Below, one piece after another: positions 51,159 to 60,053 of a DNA stretch of 64,000 bases. Within the stretch, counting starts at the first letter, position 1. Every line of letters starts with the position of its first letter. A program made the translations under genes and the position numbers. The notes beneath the pieces were generated by a model. It did not search any database. It was not told the origin of the DNA and saw nothing but the letters and a program-made list of their open reading frames with translations. Source of the DNA: Bacillus_P idriensis_A (GTDB taxonomy: Bacteria; Bacillota; Bacilli; Bacillales; Bacillaceae); assembly GCF_050483325.1 (NCBI RefSeq), contig NZ_JBCMYF010000001.1, positions 186,001-250,000 on the forward strand, in the 5' to 3' direction.

Positions 51159-54100
51159 ATGCTGAGGATTTTGAAAAGTGCACTAGTTTTGCTATTAATG
51201 GTTTCGTTGATTGTTCCATCTCTGTATTTGCCGAAAGCAAATGCAGCAGGTAAGGACCCGGATCTGCCTGAAAACACGGTCAGAATTCATTATGTGAAAG
51301 ACGATAAAAATTACAATGATCTTGGTTTATGGCTATGGGAAGACGTAGCGGAAGCACCAAAGGAATGGCCGAAGGATGCTGTGCCATTTACGGAGGAGCA
51401 AACCGATGAGCATGGCCGCTATATCGATGTGAAAGTAAAAGAAGACGCGAAAAAACTCGGTTTCCTTGTTGTTAATCGCGTGAATGGCGAGAAAACAGGC
51501 GGGGACAAAGTGTTCACGATGCTTGAGGATTACAATCACCTCTGGATTAAAAATGCGGATGACACCGTTTACACATCATCTGAATGGGAAAATCCAATTG
51601 GCATTGTCAGTGCAGAAATCGTTTCAAAACAAAAGCTTCTGCTTGGACTGACAAGAACAGAAGGTTTGACGGAAGAAGAATTACTGGAAGCAATCAAAGT
51701 ACAGGATGAAAACGGCACAGACATTCCGGTTGAAAGTGTGAAAATCACGTCCGGTTCAACAGTGGAAGTCAGTACTTCTGCAGAACTGACGGATGATTCT
51801 TACACCGTTACATACGCTGGTAAATCCTTTGCCGCAACTAAAGGCTGGAGAATGATCGATGAGCTTTATGCGTATGAAGGCGATGATCTTGGGGCTGTCT
51901 ATCAATCTGGTAAAGCTGTGCTGAAATTATGGGCGCCTAAAGCAAGCAAAGTAACAGCGGTATTTTATGATAAAAACGACTCAGCAAAAGAGATCGGCAA
52001 GCTCGATTTAGCCTTAGGAGAAAAAGGTGTATGGTCAGTCGAAGCGAAGCCTGAGAATCTTGGAATCTCTGATTTAAAAGGATACTTCTATCAATACGAA
52101 GTAATGAATGGCGGCGAGACGAAGAAAGTCCTTGATCCTTACGCAAAATCTATGGCTCCTTTCACTGTCAATACAAAAGGTGAAGCAGGACCTGATGGTG
52201 ATATGGTGGGAAAAGCAGCGATAGTTGATCTTACAGGAACAGATCCTGCAGGACTTGATTTTGCGAAGATTGACGGTTATGAAAAAAGAGAAGATGCCGT
52301 TATTTGGGAGATTCATGTCAGAGATTTCACTTCTGATCCTTCCATTGAAGGGGATTTAACATCTGACTGGGGGACGTATGACGCGTTTAAAGATAAGCTC
52401 GAATACATTAAATCGCTTGGTGTGACTCATGTTCAATTGCTCCCTGTAATGGCTTGGTATTACGGCGATGAAACAAATATGAGAGAACACGAGCTTGACT
52501 ATTCAGCTGCAAACAACGCCTATAACTGGGGCTATGATCCTCACAGTTATTTTTCGCCGGACGGAGCTTATTCAATGAATCCGAAAGATCCTGAGCTCAG
52601 AATCAAAGAATTAAAGGGACTTATTGATGCGGTCCATGATTCAGGAATGGGTGTTGTGCTTGATGTTGTTTATACACATATGGCAAAAGCAAGCATGCTG
52701 AATGATATTGTCCCGAACTATTATGCTTTTCAGGATGCGAATGGAAACTTCATCGGCGGATTTGGAAACAACCTTGCCACAAACCACGTTATGGCTGAAA
52801 AGCTGATGGTGGATTCGGTTAAATACTGGTTTGAAGAATACAAGATTGACGGCATGCGGTTTGATATGATGGGTGATGCAACGTATGATTCCATCCAGAA
52901 TGCTTACAACGCTGCTGCAGAAGTAAATGAAGATGCCTTATTCATCGGAGAAGGCTGGAGAACGTTTGGAGGCCATCTTTCAGATCCGGCACTTGCAGGT
53001 AAAGGTGCCGATCAAGATTGGATGAATAAAACAAATGATGTCGGAGTTTTCTCAGATGAAATCCGCAATGAGCTGAAATCCGGCTTCGGATCTGAAGGGG
53101 AACCGCGCTTCCTTACTGGCGGAGCAAGAAGTCTTGATCTTATTTTGAAAAATATTAAAGGGCAGCCTACTAATACTGCTGCAGATTATCCTGGTGATAT
53201 GGTTCAGTATATTGAAGCGCATGACAATCTTCCATTATATGATGTCATCGCACAATCGATTAAGAAAGATCCAGCCATTCCAGCCAACAATGAAGAAATT
53301 CATGACAGAATCCGTTTAGGAAACTCCATGATTCTGACTTCACAGGGAACTGCCTTCCTCCATGCTGGACAAGAGTACGGAAGAACAAAACAATGGTTTG
53401 GAGAAGGTCTGCCTGAACAGAAATTCCATGCCCTCCAAGACGAAGCTGGAAAAGTGTTTGGCTATTTCATTCACGATTCCTATGATTCATCAGATGCCAT
53501 CAATAAATTTGACTGGGAAAAGGCGACAGATGCAGACACATTCCCAATCAACAACACGACTCGCGAATACACAGCTGGTCTGATTGAACTGAGAAAATCA
53601 TCGGATGCGTTCCGGTTAGGAAGCAAGGAGATAGTTGACTCAAATGTTACGATGATTCATGCTCCTGAAATGAACGATTCAGATTTAGTCATCGGCTATA
53701 AAAACGTATCTTCAAATGGAAAAGAAAGCTATTCTGTATTCGTAAATGCGGATACAAAAGCAAGAAAGCTTACTCTTTCTGAAGACTTGAGAAAAGGCAT
53801 CGTCGTCGTTGACAACGATGAAGCCGGCGCTAAAAAGGTTAAAAAAGAATCAGGCTTTAAGCTGAAAAAAGATTCCATCACAATCGAGCCTTTAACAACG
53901 GTTGTTGTAAAAGTAAGCGATAAAAAAACGGGTCCTGGCAAACCCGAAAAAGAACAGGAAACTCCAGTTCCTCCGGCTAAACAGCCAGAAGAACCAGGTG
54001 ACACCCCTGTAAATTCAGAAAACCCGGCTGAACCAAGCTCTACTGAGGAAAAACCTGCAGGTCAGGAGTCCGCATCTGCTCCATCTAAAAATCAGGAGTC

Positions 54101-54221
54101 AAATGGAAACTTTTTGCCCCGAACGGCAACCAACCAATATACTATGCTGCTGATTGGTTTTGTGAGCTTGCTTGCGGGAACTGGTTTATACTTTATGATG
54201 AGAAGAAGAGCAGCGATATAA
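51159..54221 (+). CDS. pulA: Type I pullulanase, secreted and cell-wall anchored
   Basis: A 1020-residue extracellular enzyme that splits alpha-1,6 bonds of pullulan and starch. Order: signal peptide (LVLLLMVSLIVPSLYLPKANA, about 9-29), a CBM41-type starch-binding module (NTVRIHYVKDDKNYNDLGLW onwards, to about 135), a linker domain, a CBM48-like module (LKLWAPKASKVTAVFYD, about 255-271), and the GH13 barrel with YNWGYDPHSYFSPDGAY (the pullulanase signature), VVLDVVYTH, DGMRFDMMG (nucleophile D569), FIGEGWRT (acid E598) and IEAHDN (about D689). A Pro/Glu-rich stalk and LPRTATNQ, a membrane helix and RRRAAI form a sortase anchor of the LPXTA type. AGGTTGAAG precedes the ATG. Carbon control through the cre pair is likely. 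Confidence 0.95.
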   Translation: MLRILKSALVLLLMVSLIVPSLYLPKANAAGKDPDLPENTVRIHYVKDDKNYNDLGLWLWEDVAEAPKEWPKDAVPFTEEQTDEHGRYIDVKVKEDAKKLGFLVVNRVNGEKTGGDKVFTMLEDYNHLWIKNADDTVYTSSEWENPIGIVSAEIVSKQKLLLGLTRTEGLTEEELLEAIKVQDENGTDIPVESVKITSGSTVEVSTSAELTDDSYTVTYAGKSFAATKGWRMIDELYAYEGDDLGAVYQSGKAVLKLWAPKASKVTAVFYDKNDSAKEIGKLDLALGEKGVWSVEAKPENLGISDLKGYFYQYEVMNGGETKKVLDPYAKSMAPFTVNTKGEAGPDGDMVGKAAIVDLTGTDPAGLDFAKIDGYEKREDAVIWEIHVRDFTSDPSIEGDLTSDWGTYDAFKDKLEYIKSLGVTHVQLLPVMAWYYGDETNMREHELDYSAANNAYNWGYDPHSYFSPDGAYSMNPKDPELRIKELKGLIDAVHDSGMGVVLDVVYTHMAKASMLNDIVPNYYAFQDANGNFIGGFGNNLATNHVMAEKLMVDSVKYWFEEYKIDGMRFDMMGDATYDSIQNAYNAAAEVNEDALFIGEGWRTFGGHLSDPALAGKGADQDWMNKTNDVGVFSDEIRNELKSGFGSEGEPRFLTGGARSLDLILKNIKGQPTNTAADYPGDMVQYIEAHDNLPLYDVIAQSIKKDPAIPANNEEIHDRIRLGNSMILTSQGTAFLHAGQEYGRTKQWFGEGLPEQKFHALQDEAGKVFGYFIHDSYDSSDAINKFDWEKATDADTFPINNTTREYTAGLIELRKSSDAFRLGSKEIVDSNVTMIHAPEMNDSDLVIGYKNVSSNGKESYSVFVNADTKARKLTLSEDLRKGIVVVDNDEAGAKKVKKESGFKLKKDSITIEPLTTVVVKVSDKKTGPGKPEKEQETPVPPAKQPEEPGDTPVNSENPAEPSSTEEKPAGQESASAPSKNQESNGNFLPRTATNQYTMLLIGFVSLLAGTGLYFMMRRRAAI

Positions 54222-54228
54222 AAAATTT

Positions 54229-54273
54229 AAAAAGAGTACTGAATGGCTATTACATTTGGTGCTCTTTTTTTAT
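54229..54273 (+). terminator. Terminator after the pullulanase gene
   Basis: AAAAAGAGTAC / GTGCTCTTTTTTT stem with a long loop. Confidence 0.7.
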
Positions 54274-54303
54274 CCAAAAAAAACGCCAGTATATTACTAG
54301 GCG

Positions 54304-54450
54304 TCAACCAAAACAAGGATCATTAAAATAAACAATCTCAGACAGAAACTTGCTGCCATCTAACTTCTTGAATGCATCTCTGGCTTCTTTTTCTGAGCTG
54401 AATTCGTACATTTTAATGGTTTCCTTTAAAAAGAGGGTAATCACCCACAT
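54304..54450 (-). CDS. Small conserved-looking protein (48 aa)
   Basis: ATG at 54450 follows AAGGAGGAACTATC, an excellent site. The product is MWVITLFLKETIKMYEFSSE, then EKEARDAFKKLDGSKFLSEI and VYFNDPCFG. The pattern of a hydrophobic start, an EFsSEKEArdAFKkl helix and ...YFNDP suggests a small folded domain common in bacilli, but I cannot name it. Too short for many gene callers. Confidence 0.65.
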   Translation of the reverse strand: MWVITLFLKETIKMYEFSSEKEARDAFKKLDGSKFLSEIVYFNDPCFG

Positions 54451-54525
54451 GATAGTTCCTCCTTGTTGAGCTGAATTTTTCTTCTTATTAAATGCTATTT
54501 TGAAATGGACATATTATGACTGCTC

Positions 54526-55653
54526 TCAGGCAAGCATTCCGGAAACATCATAGTTTTTCTTTGTGTAAACGTACCCTTCCAAGATGATTCGCGCTGTTCG
54601 AACGACTTTGATGGCGCGAATGTGACCGGCGATTACTTCTGTTTTTGTCTGCATAATTCCTGCGGGATGTCCTAAACGGAAAACTTCATTTTTTACGGTT
54701 ATGAGATCAGACAAGATCGTATCTTTTAGATATGCGCAGGAGGTTGTACAAATCGCTCCTGTAATAGCAATGGCCTGATGCGGTTTCTGCATGGACATCA
54801 TCCTGATGGTGCAGTCCATTTCAGAAGCGGATCTTGGTGTTCCAGTTACATCAGTGTAATCCATTGGCGGAGCGATTATGGTCATTTTAGGCACGGCGGG
54901 CGATTGTTCCGTTGCGTTTTCTTTTTTTGCAAAACCGCACAATTCAGCTGCCGACGCTCTTATTTCTTCAAGTTCAGCCAATTTTTCCTGCGTAAATTCA
55001 TGCGGAAGCTCAGTTCCTTTAAGACCTACATCATTTGCGTTAACGAAGACGAGCGGATTGGCCACATCAACTATTGAAACTTCAATGGGACCACTCGGTG
55101 TTTGAATAGTATCTGCAGCCTTTCCGGTCGGATACAGCTTTCCAGTTACGGCACCATCAGAATGTGTGAACGAAAGATAGATTGGGGAACCTGTTCCGGG
55201 AACACCTGGGATCGAGCACATTCCCTCTGTTTTGACCCGGCCATTTTGAACCTCTACTTCAGCAATGATGATCTTATTCGTATTCGTATTATAAATTTTC
55301 ACGCTTGTAATCGGTTCAATTGCTGGAACAAGTCCCTGCTCAATTGCATAAGGGCCAACTGCAGAGGAGATGTTTCCGCAATTCCCTTTAAAATCAGCCA
55401 GTTGATTTTCAATGCTGATTTGGGCAAAGGTGTATTCGACATCCATTTCTTCTGAATCTGACTTTTTGATAATCGCCGCTTTACTGGTTAATGAATTGGC
55501 TCCGCCGAGTCCGTCAATTTGCCTGCGGTCAGGGCTTCCCATAATATCGAGTAAAAACTCCTCCCACAGCAAACGATCAGACGGCATATCTTCAAAGTTC
55601 AGAAAAACGCCTTTACTTGTTCCTCCGCGCATCACTACGACAGGCACTTTCAT
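54526..55653 (-). CDS. PrpF family isomerase (2-methylaconitate / aconitate isomerase-like)
   Basis: A 375-residue PrpF protein: VPVVVMRGGTSKGVFLN (about 3-19), RRQIDGLGGANSLTSKAAII, FKGNCGNISSAVGPYAIE (about 88-105, with the active Cys) and the second-half MPKMTIIAPPMDYTD and SEMDCTIRMMSMQKPHQAIA-like segments are diagnostic. The family moves double bonds in tricarboxylate-type acids (2-methylaconitate, 4-oxalomesaconate, aconitate). It is divergent from a LysR gene that precedes a CitMHS citrate-type transporter, a set reminiscent of the tbrA/tbrB trans-aconitate genes of B. thuringiensis (recalled, unverified). AAAGGTGGTTACGAG precedes the ATG. Confidence 0.88.
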   Translation of the reverse strand: MKVPVVVMRGGTSKGVFLNFEDMPSDRLLWEEFLLDIMGSPDRRQIDGLGGANSLTSKAAIIKKSDSEEMDVEYTFAQISIENQLADFKGNCGNISSAVGPYAIEQGLVPAIEPITSVKIYNTNTNKIIIAEVEVQNGRVKTEGMCSIPGVPGTGSPIYLSFTHSDGAVTGKLYPTGKAADTIQTPSGPIEVSIVDVANPLVFVNANDVGLKGTELPHEFTQEKLAELEEIRASAAELCGFAKKENATEQSPAVPKMTIIAPPMDYTDVTGTPRSASEMDCTIRMMSMQKPHQAIAITGAICTTSCAYLKDTILSDLITVKNEVFRLGHPAGIMQTKTEVIAGHIRAIKVVRTARIILEGYVYTKKNYDVSGMLA

Positions 55654-55798
55654 CTCGTAACCACCTTTTCTTATTCATTTTCAAAAAGTACCGGTGCTTT
55701 TAAAAATATAGTATGATACAGATAATCATAAGTAAAATAGATAAATTCTTATTGAAATACATAAAAAAACTTATAATCAAAGATTGGAGCTGAAAGGT

Positions 55799-56662
55799 AT
55801 GGATGAAAAAGACTGGATCGCTTTGAGGGTTTTAAGTGAGGAAAAAAACATCAGCCGGGCGTCTGAACGTCTATATATCTCACAGCCTGCACTGACATAT
55901 AGGCTGAAAAATCTGGAAGAAGAGTTCGGAACCCGTTTGTTTTTTAAAATTAAAGGGGGCATAGAGTTTACCTCCGAGGGGCTGCATTTAGCTGCTTATG
56001 CAGAAGATATGATCCAAAATCTACAGAAGACAAAAGACTACATGTTGAACATGCAAAAGGAAGTAAGGGGAACTTTACGTCTGGGAGTATCTAGCAACTT
56101 TGCACAATATAAACTCCCTAAACTATTAAAAGGATTTTCAACAGAGCATCCTAATGTGCAATTCAGCGTGAACACCGGCTGGAGTAATGAGATTATGAGC
56201 CTGCTGGATTCTTCAAGCGTGCAGCTAGGCATTTTGCGCGGAAATTATGACTGGTATGGAACGAAAACACTTCTCCATAAAGAAAGGCTGTGTCTGATTT
56301 CAAAAAATGAAATCAATATCGACCGGCTTCCTCAGCTGCCGTTTATTCAATATAAGACAGATAGTTCCTTAAAAAATCTAATAAAAGGCTGGTGGAATGA
56401 CCGCTTTTCAGAGCCTCCATTTATAACGATGGAAACAGACAGGCAGGAAACGTGCAAGGAAATGGTGAAAAATGATTTAGGAATTGCGATTTTGCCTGAA
56501 ATTTGCCTCCAGCCATCTGATCATCTATATACATATGGCCTGTCTTATAAAAATGGGGAGCCTGTTTTAAGAAATACGTGGCTTATGTATAATCAGGATT
56601 CTCTGCAATTGTCTACTGTTAAGCATTTTATTGACTTTTTAAATCATCATCCTGAAATTTGA
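55799..56662 (+). CDS. LysR family regulator next to the PrpF and CitMHS genes
   Basis: A 287-residue LysR protein. The helix-turn-helix is KNISRASERLYISQPALTYR (about 17-36); the effector domain has GTLRLGVSSNFAQYKLPKLL (about 90-109) and LGILRGNYDWYG. ATG at 55799 gives an N-terminus aligned to the paralogue at 60054 (MDEKDW and MDERDW); GGAG lies nine bases upstream. It is divergent from the PrpF gene with a 145-bp space and 168 bp before citMHS, so it likely controls both, sensing a tricarboxylate. Confidence 0.92.
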   Translation: MDEKDWIALRVLSEEKNISRASERLYISQPALTYRLKNLEEEFGTRLFFKIKGGIEFTSEGLHLAAYAEDMIQNLQKTKDYMLNMQKEVRGTLRLGVSSNFAQYKLPKLLKGFSTEHPNVQFSVNTGWSNEIMSLLDSSSVQLGILRGNYDWYGTKTLLHKERLCLISKNEINIDRLPQLPFIQYKTDSSLKNLIKGWWNDRFSEPPFITMETDRQETCKEMVKNDLGIAILPEICLQPSDHLYTYGLSYKNGEPVLRNTWLMYNQDSLQLSTVKHFIDFLNHHPEI

Positions 56663-56801
56663 GGAATGGAGAATTTTCTCGTTTTAATGATTGATTATAA
56701 GAAATTTTTTAAGAAAACCTAAAAAAATATATATTTTACTTATTTCCTTGTTTCTAATAATCTTAAAATATGCAATATTGCGAATGATGATAAGAATTAT
56801 T

Positions 56802-56815
56802 TGTAAGCGGTTACT
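56802..56815. promoter_or_regulatory. cre site before the CitMHS transporter gene
   Basis: TGTAAGCGGTTACT matches the cre consensus at 13 of 14 positions and lies 15 bp before the start codon, in the untranslated leader. A perfect palindrome GCAATATTGC is about 20 bp further upstream. Confidence 0.75.
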
Positions 56816-56830
56816 CGAAATGAGGAGGGG

Positions 56831-58147
56831 ATGAAGATACTTACTTTTTTAGGAATTTCGATGGTGGCGGTCTTTACCTATTTGATTATGGCGAAGCGGT
56901 TATCTCCTGTTACGGCTCTGGTTATTGTACCGATTGTTTTTGCGCTGATTGGGGGTTTCGGGTTAGAGCTTGGGGAGATGATGATGGAAGGCTTGAAGAC
57001 AGTAGCCCCTTCAGCAGCTTTACTCCTGTTTGCGATTTTGTTTTTCGGTATTTTAATAGATGCGGGATTATTTGATCCCCTTATTCATAAAATGATGAAA
57101 TTGGTGAAAGGCGATCCGGTGAAAATAGCGATAGGAACAGCTGTTATCGCCATGATCGTTGCGCTTGATGGAGACGGAACTACGACACATATGATTACCA
57201 TTTCTGCCATGCTTGCGCTTTACCTGCGAATTGGCATGAATACGCTGATTCTCGCAACGATTTCGATGCTGTCTGTCAGTATTATGAGCGGGATGACACC
57301 ATGGGGAGGGCCAGCGACAAGAGCGGTTGCTTCATTAGGCCTTGATGCAAATGAATTCTTTCTCCCTATGCTCCCAACCATGCTTGCTGGAATGGGATGT
57401 ATTCTTTTTATCGCTTTTGTTCTTGGGAAAAAGGAGCGGGCACGAATAGGGATTATTGAAATGCAAGAAGTCTCGAAGGAATCTTTGGCGCTTAGTGAAG
57501 CGGCGGCCGCATACACGCTTCAGGAAGATATAAAACGCCCAAAATTAAGATGGATCAACTTCATTTTAACTCTCACTGTCATGGTGATTCTGGTCATGGG
57601 CATACTGCCGGTTCCAGTTCTGTTTCTAATTGGAGCCATGCTTGCCGCGATGATCAACTACCCGAATTTAGAGCAGCAGAAAGAGCGGATTCTTTCTCAT
57701 GCGGGAAATGCTTTAACTGTAGTTATCTTAGTGTTTGCCGCAGGTATCTTTTCAGGCATTTTTTCCGGAACAAAAATGGTGGATGCGATCTCAAATTCAC
57801 TGGTCGCAATTATTCCTGAATCTGTAGGTTCTTTTTTTCCGCTGGTTGTGGCGCTGACAAGTATGCCGTTTACATTCGTGCTTTCCAATGATGCGTATTA
57901 CTTTGGTGTATTGCCGATACTCGCTGAGGCAGGAGCTGCATATGGAGTAAGTCCCCTGGAGATTGCGAGAGCTTCTGTTTTAGGACAGCCTGTTCATTTT
58001 CTGAGTCCGCTCGTTGCTTCCACGCTCTTACTTGTTGGAATGGTCAAAACGGATCTTGGCGAATTCCAGCGCTACGCCTTTAAGTGGACGATACTATGCT
58101 CCCTTGTGATTATACTTGCTGCCTTTTTTACTGGTGCGATTACTTAA
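56831..58147 (+). CDS. CitMHS family citrate/tricarboxylate-metal:proton symporter
   Basis: A 438-residue, about twelve-helix transporter of the CitMHS family. It begins KILTFLGISMVAVFTYLIMA with KRLSPV as in Bacillus CitM, and has ALDGDGTTTHMITISAMLAL (about 115-134), MTPWGGPATRAVASLGLDAN (about 155-174) and FVLSNDAYYFGVLPILAEAG (about 353-372), the hallmarks of the group. It carries citrate or similar acids complexed with Mg2+ or Ca2+. AGGAGGGG lies only two bases before the ATG, an unusually short spacing, but the N-terminus aligns with the family. The cre site suggests glucose repression; the LysR protein is the probable inducer. Confidence 0.9.
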   Translation: MKILTFLGISMVAVFTYLIMAKRLSPVTALVIVPIVFALIGGFGLELGEMMMEGLKTVAPSAALLLFAILFFGILIDAGLFDPLIHKMMKLVKGDPVKIAIGTAVIAMIVALDGDGTTTHMITISAMLALYLRIGMNTLILATISMLSVSIMSGMTPWGGPATRAVASLGLDANEFFLPMLPTMLAGMGCILFIAFVLGKKERARIGIIEMQEVSKESLALSEAAAAYTLQEDIKRPKLRWINFILTLTVMVILVMGILPVPVLFLIGAMLAAMINYPNLEQQKERILSHAGNALTVVILVFAAGIFSGIFSGTKMVDAISNSLVAIIPESVGSFFPLVVALTSMPFTFVLSNDAYYFGVLPILAEAGAAYGVSPLEIARASVLGQPVHFLSPLVASTLLLVGMVKTDLGEFQRYAFKWTILCSLVIILAAFFTGAIT

Positions 58148-58192
58148 AAAAGAAACGGAGCCTGCTAGATTCGAGGCTCCGTTTCTTTTTGC
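58146..58192. terminator. Bidirectional terminator overlapping the yyaC 3' end
   Basis: AAAGAAACGGAGCCT / AGGCTCCGTTTCTTT is a 15-bp stem followed by TT. The right arm lies inside the last codons of yyaC. Confidence 0.9.
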
Positions 58193-58758
58193 GCGGCGAT
58201 TGAAATGATGCTGACAATGATCTTCGCCAGGTTCATGACCGTAAAAAGGCGGGTATCATTTAAAAATTGAGAAGCAGGCAGCGGATCGATATAATTCACG
58301 ATTGCTTTGAAATGGTAGTCTCCAACTTCCGGAAGCATCTTTTCGAGCGCTTTTCCAGGGGCAAGAGGACCCTTATTAAAAAGAAAAGACCCGACTTGAT
58401 CCTGAGTTCCGAGGCAAGCATCTATGCTGATAATGAGAGGTTTCTTAAATGGTTTTTGAATCTCTTTAAGGATTCCTTTTAGATTAAAGGCATGAACAGG
58501 TTCTTCTAATGTTCCATAAATACGGAAGGGGATCTCATTTTCACTAAGCATCGTTCCAACTAAAGGTCCTAATGAATCACCGACATACCGGTCTGAACCA
58601 ATGCATAGGAAAACAATCTCCTGATTCTCCTGTGCAGCTTGCTGGAAAATTTCCCGTAATTTCCGGGCTGCAGCTTCAATTTCCTTTACTTCTGTTTTCA
58701 TTTTGGATTTCACTCGATAAGCAGGTTCCTCTGCCTTTTCATTAGAAAAAAGATTCAC
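58165..58758 (-). CDS. yyaC: Spore protease YyaC
   Basis: A 197-residue cytoplasmic protein related to germination protease-type peptidases and hydrogenase maturation proteases. IVFLCIGSDRYVGDSLGPLV (about 48-67; IGSDRYVGDSLGP is the signature with two conserved Asp), ALEKMLPEVGDYHFKAIVNY and FTVMNLAKIIVSII fit YyaC. GTG at 58758 follows GGGGGGACAACA. YyaC is a sporulation-linked protein in B. subtilis and marks the host as a spore former. The gene lies convergent with citMHS and upstream-adjacent to the AbrB-type gene. Confidence 0.92.
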   Translation of the reverse strand: MNLFSNEKAEEPAYRVKSKMKTEVKEIEAAARKLREIFQQAAQENQEIVFLCIGSDRYVGDSLGPLVGTMLSENEIPFRIYGTLEEPVHAFNLKGILKEIQKPFKKPLIISIDACLGTQDQVGSFLFNKGPLAPGKALEKMLPEVGDYHFKAIVNYIDPLPASQFLNDTRLFTVMNLAKIIVSIISIAAQKETEPRI

Positions 58759-58782
58759 TGTTGTCCCCCCAATAGGCTTCGT

Positions 58783-59901
58783 TCATGAGGCAGAAGCCTG
58801 CGATTGTTTCTTCTTCTTACATTCTAAGACATGCAAGCACTTAAAGAAAGGAGGAAGAATCATACAGACAGCGACGATCCGCAGGACCTGAACTGCCGCA
58901 ACAAATGTTGAATCGGCATGAAAAACGACAGCGGCGGTTGTCATTTCTGCAATGCCGCCGGGGGCAAATGCGAGAACAGAGGTGATGAATGGCAGGTCTG
59001 TTGCAGCTGATACAAGATAAGCACAGAAGAACATAGCGAGCACTAGGCCTGTTGTGCTTAAAAATGAGATGAACAGCGTTTCTTTTAACCCGATGAACAT
59101 CCTTTTATGAAAACGGGAGCCAATGCTTGCACCGATTAACAGCTGTGAAAGAATGAAAAACTCATGCGGCCACCAGGCTGAGAGATCATAACCGGCTGCG
59201 GAACTGATAGACTTGATCAAACCTGCACCGATCATTGGCCCAATCAGCCATGGAGCAGGAAATTTTAATAAATGAAACGTGTAAGTGCCAAGCCATGCGG
59301 CAAGCAAGAAGACCGCAGTACCAAGCAAATCTTCGAATTTAAAAAGATAAACGGCAGATGAAACCGTGTCCTGAACAGGGCTTCCAATCCACATAAAGAG
59401 CAGAAGCGGAATGGAAAGGACGACAATGAATATGCGCATGGTTTGAATGATGCTTACCATACCTGTATTTGCACCTGCTTCTTCTGCCATACTGGGCATC
59501 GCTGATAAACCTCCTGGTGCTGAGGCGAAAAAACTCGTCAGCATATCAAGTCTGCTGTACTTCCATAAAATCAGGCCGGACAGCATAGCAAAGAAAAGAG
59601 AAAGCAGCAGCATCATCATCACAATCAGCCAATTCTCTTTGAAAATAGTTAAAACAGAATCATTCAGCTTCATGCCAAGTTCTATCCCCAAGATTCCCTG
59701 ACCAATTAACAGCCAATGATTTGGAACACCTGTATCCGGCATCTTCAGCCATTTCGGACTTGTGATTGAAAGAAATGCTGCTGAGAGAAGTGTGCCAATC
59801 ATCCAGCCGACCGGAACCCCTGTGAGGGAAAATAGAAATCCGCAAGCCCCGCATACGGCCATAAAGAAAATACATTGTAGAAATTCCCTGTTTTCTTTCA
59901 T
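58783..59901 (-). CDS. AbrB family (PF05145) membrane protein, possible transporter
   Basis: A 372-residue protein with ten to eleven membrane helices and the duplicated AbrB-type repeat, seen as GVPVGWMIGTLLSAAFLS / FPAPWLIGPMIGAGLI and FFASAPGGLSAMPSMAEEAG / LAFAPGGIAEMTTAAVVFHA (GG-motif helices at about 120-139 and 305-324). The family was named after a regulator but is membrane-embedded and probably transports organic acids or amines. ATG at 59901 follows AAGGAGCTTCA. It is divergent from the second LysR gene, its likely regulator. Confidence 0.85.
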   Translation of the reverse strand: MKENREFLQCIFFMAVCGACGFLFSLTGVPVGWMIGTLLSAAFLSITSPKWLKMPDTGVPNHWLLIGQGILGIELGMKLNDSVLTIFKENWLIVMMMLLLSLFFAMLSGLILWKYSRLDMLTSFFASAPGGLSAMPSMAEEAGANTGMVSIIQTMRIFIVVLSIPLLLFMWIGSPVQDTVSSAVYLFKFEDLLGTAVFLLAAWLGTYTFHLLKFPAPWLIGPMIGAGLIKSISSAAGYDLSAWWPHEFFILSQLLIGASIGSRFHKRMFIGLKETLFISFLSTTGLVLAMFFCAYLVSAATDLPFITSVLAFAPGGIAEMTTAAVVFHADSTFVAAVQVLRIVAVCMILPPFFKCLHVLECKKKKQSQASAS

Positions 59902-60053
59902 TGAAGCTCCTTCTTTCCATATTTTCATGCAGTGAACAAACGAATCACCAACTTATTAAACCAAATATAGTATACTTTCAGATATAAATAAAATATTGAT
60001 TTATTATTCTTATCCATAAATATAGCTGATGTCTAAATAAGGGGGCAGTGAGG

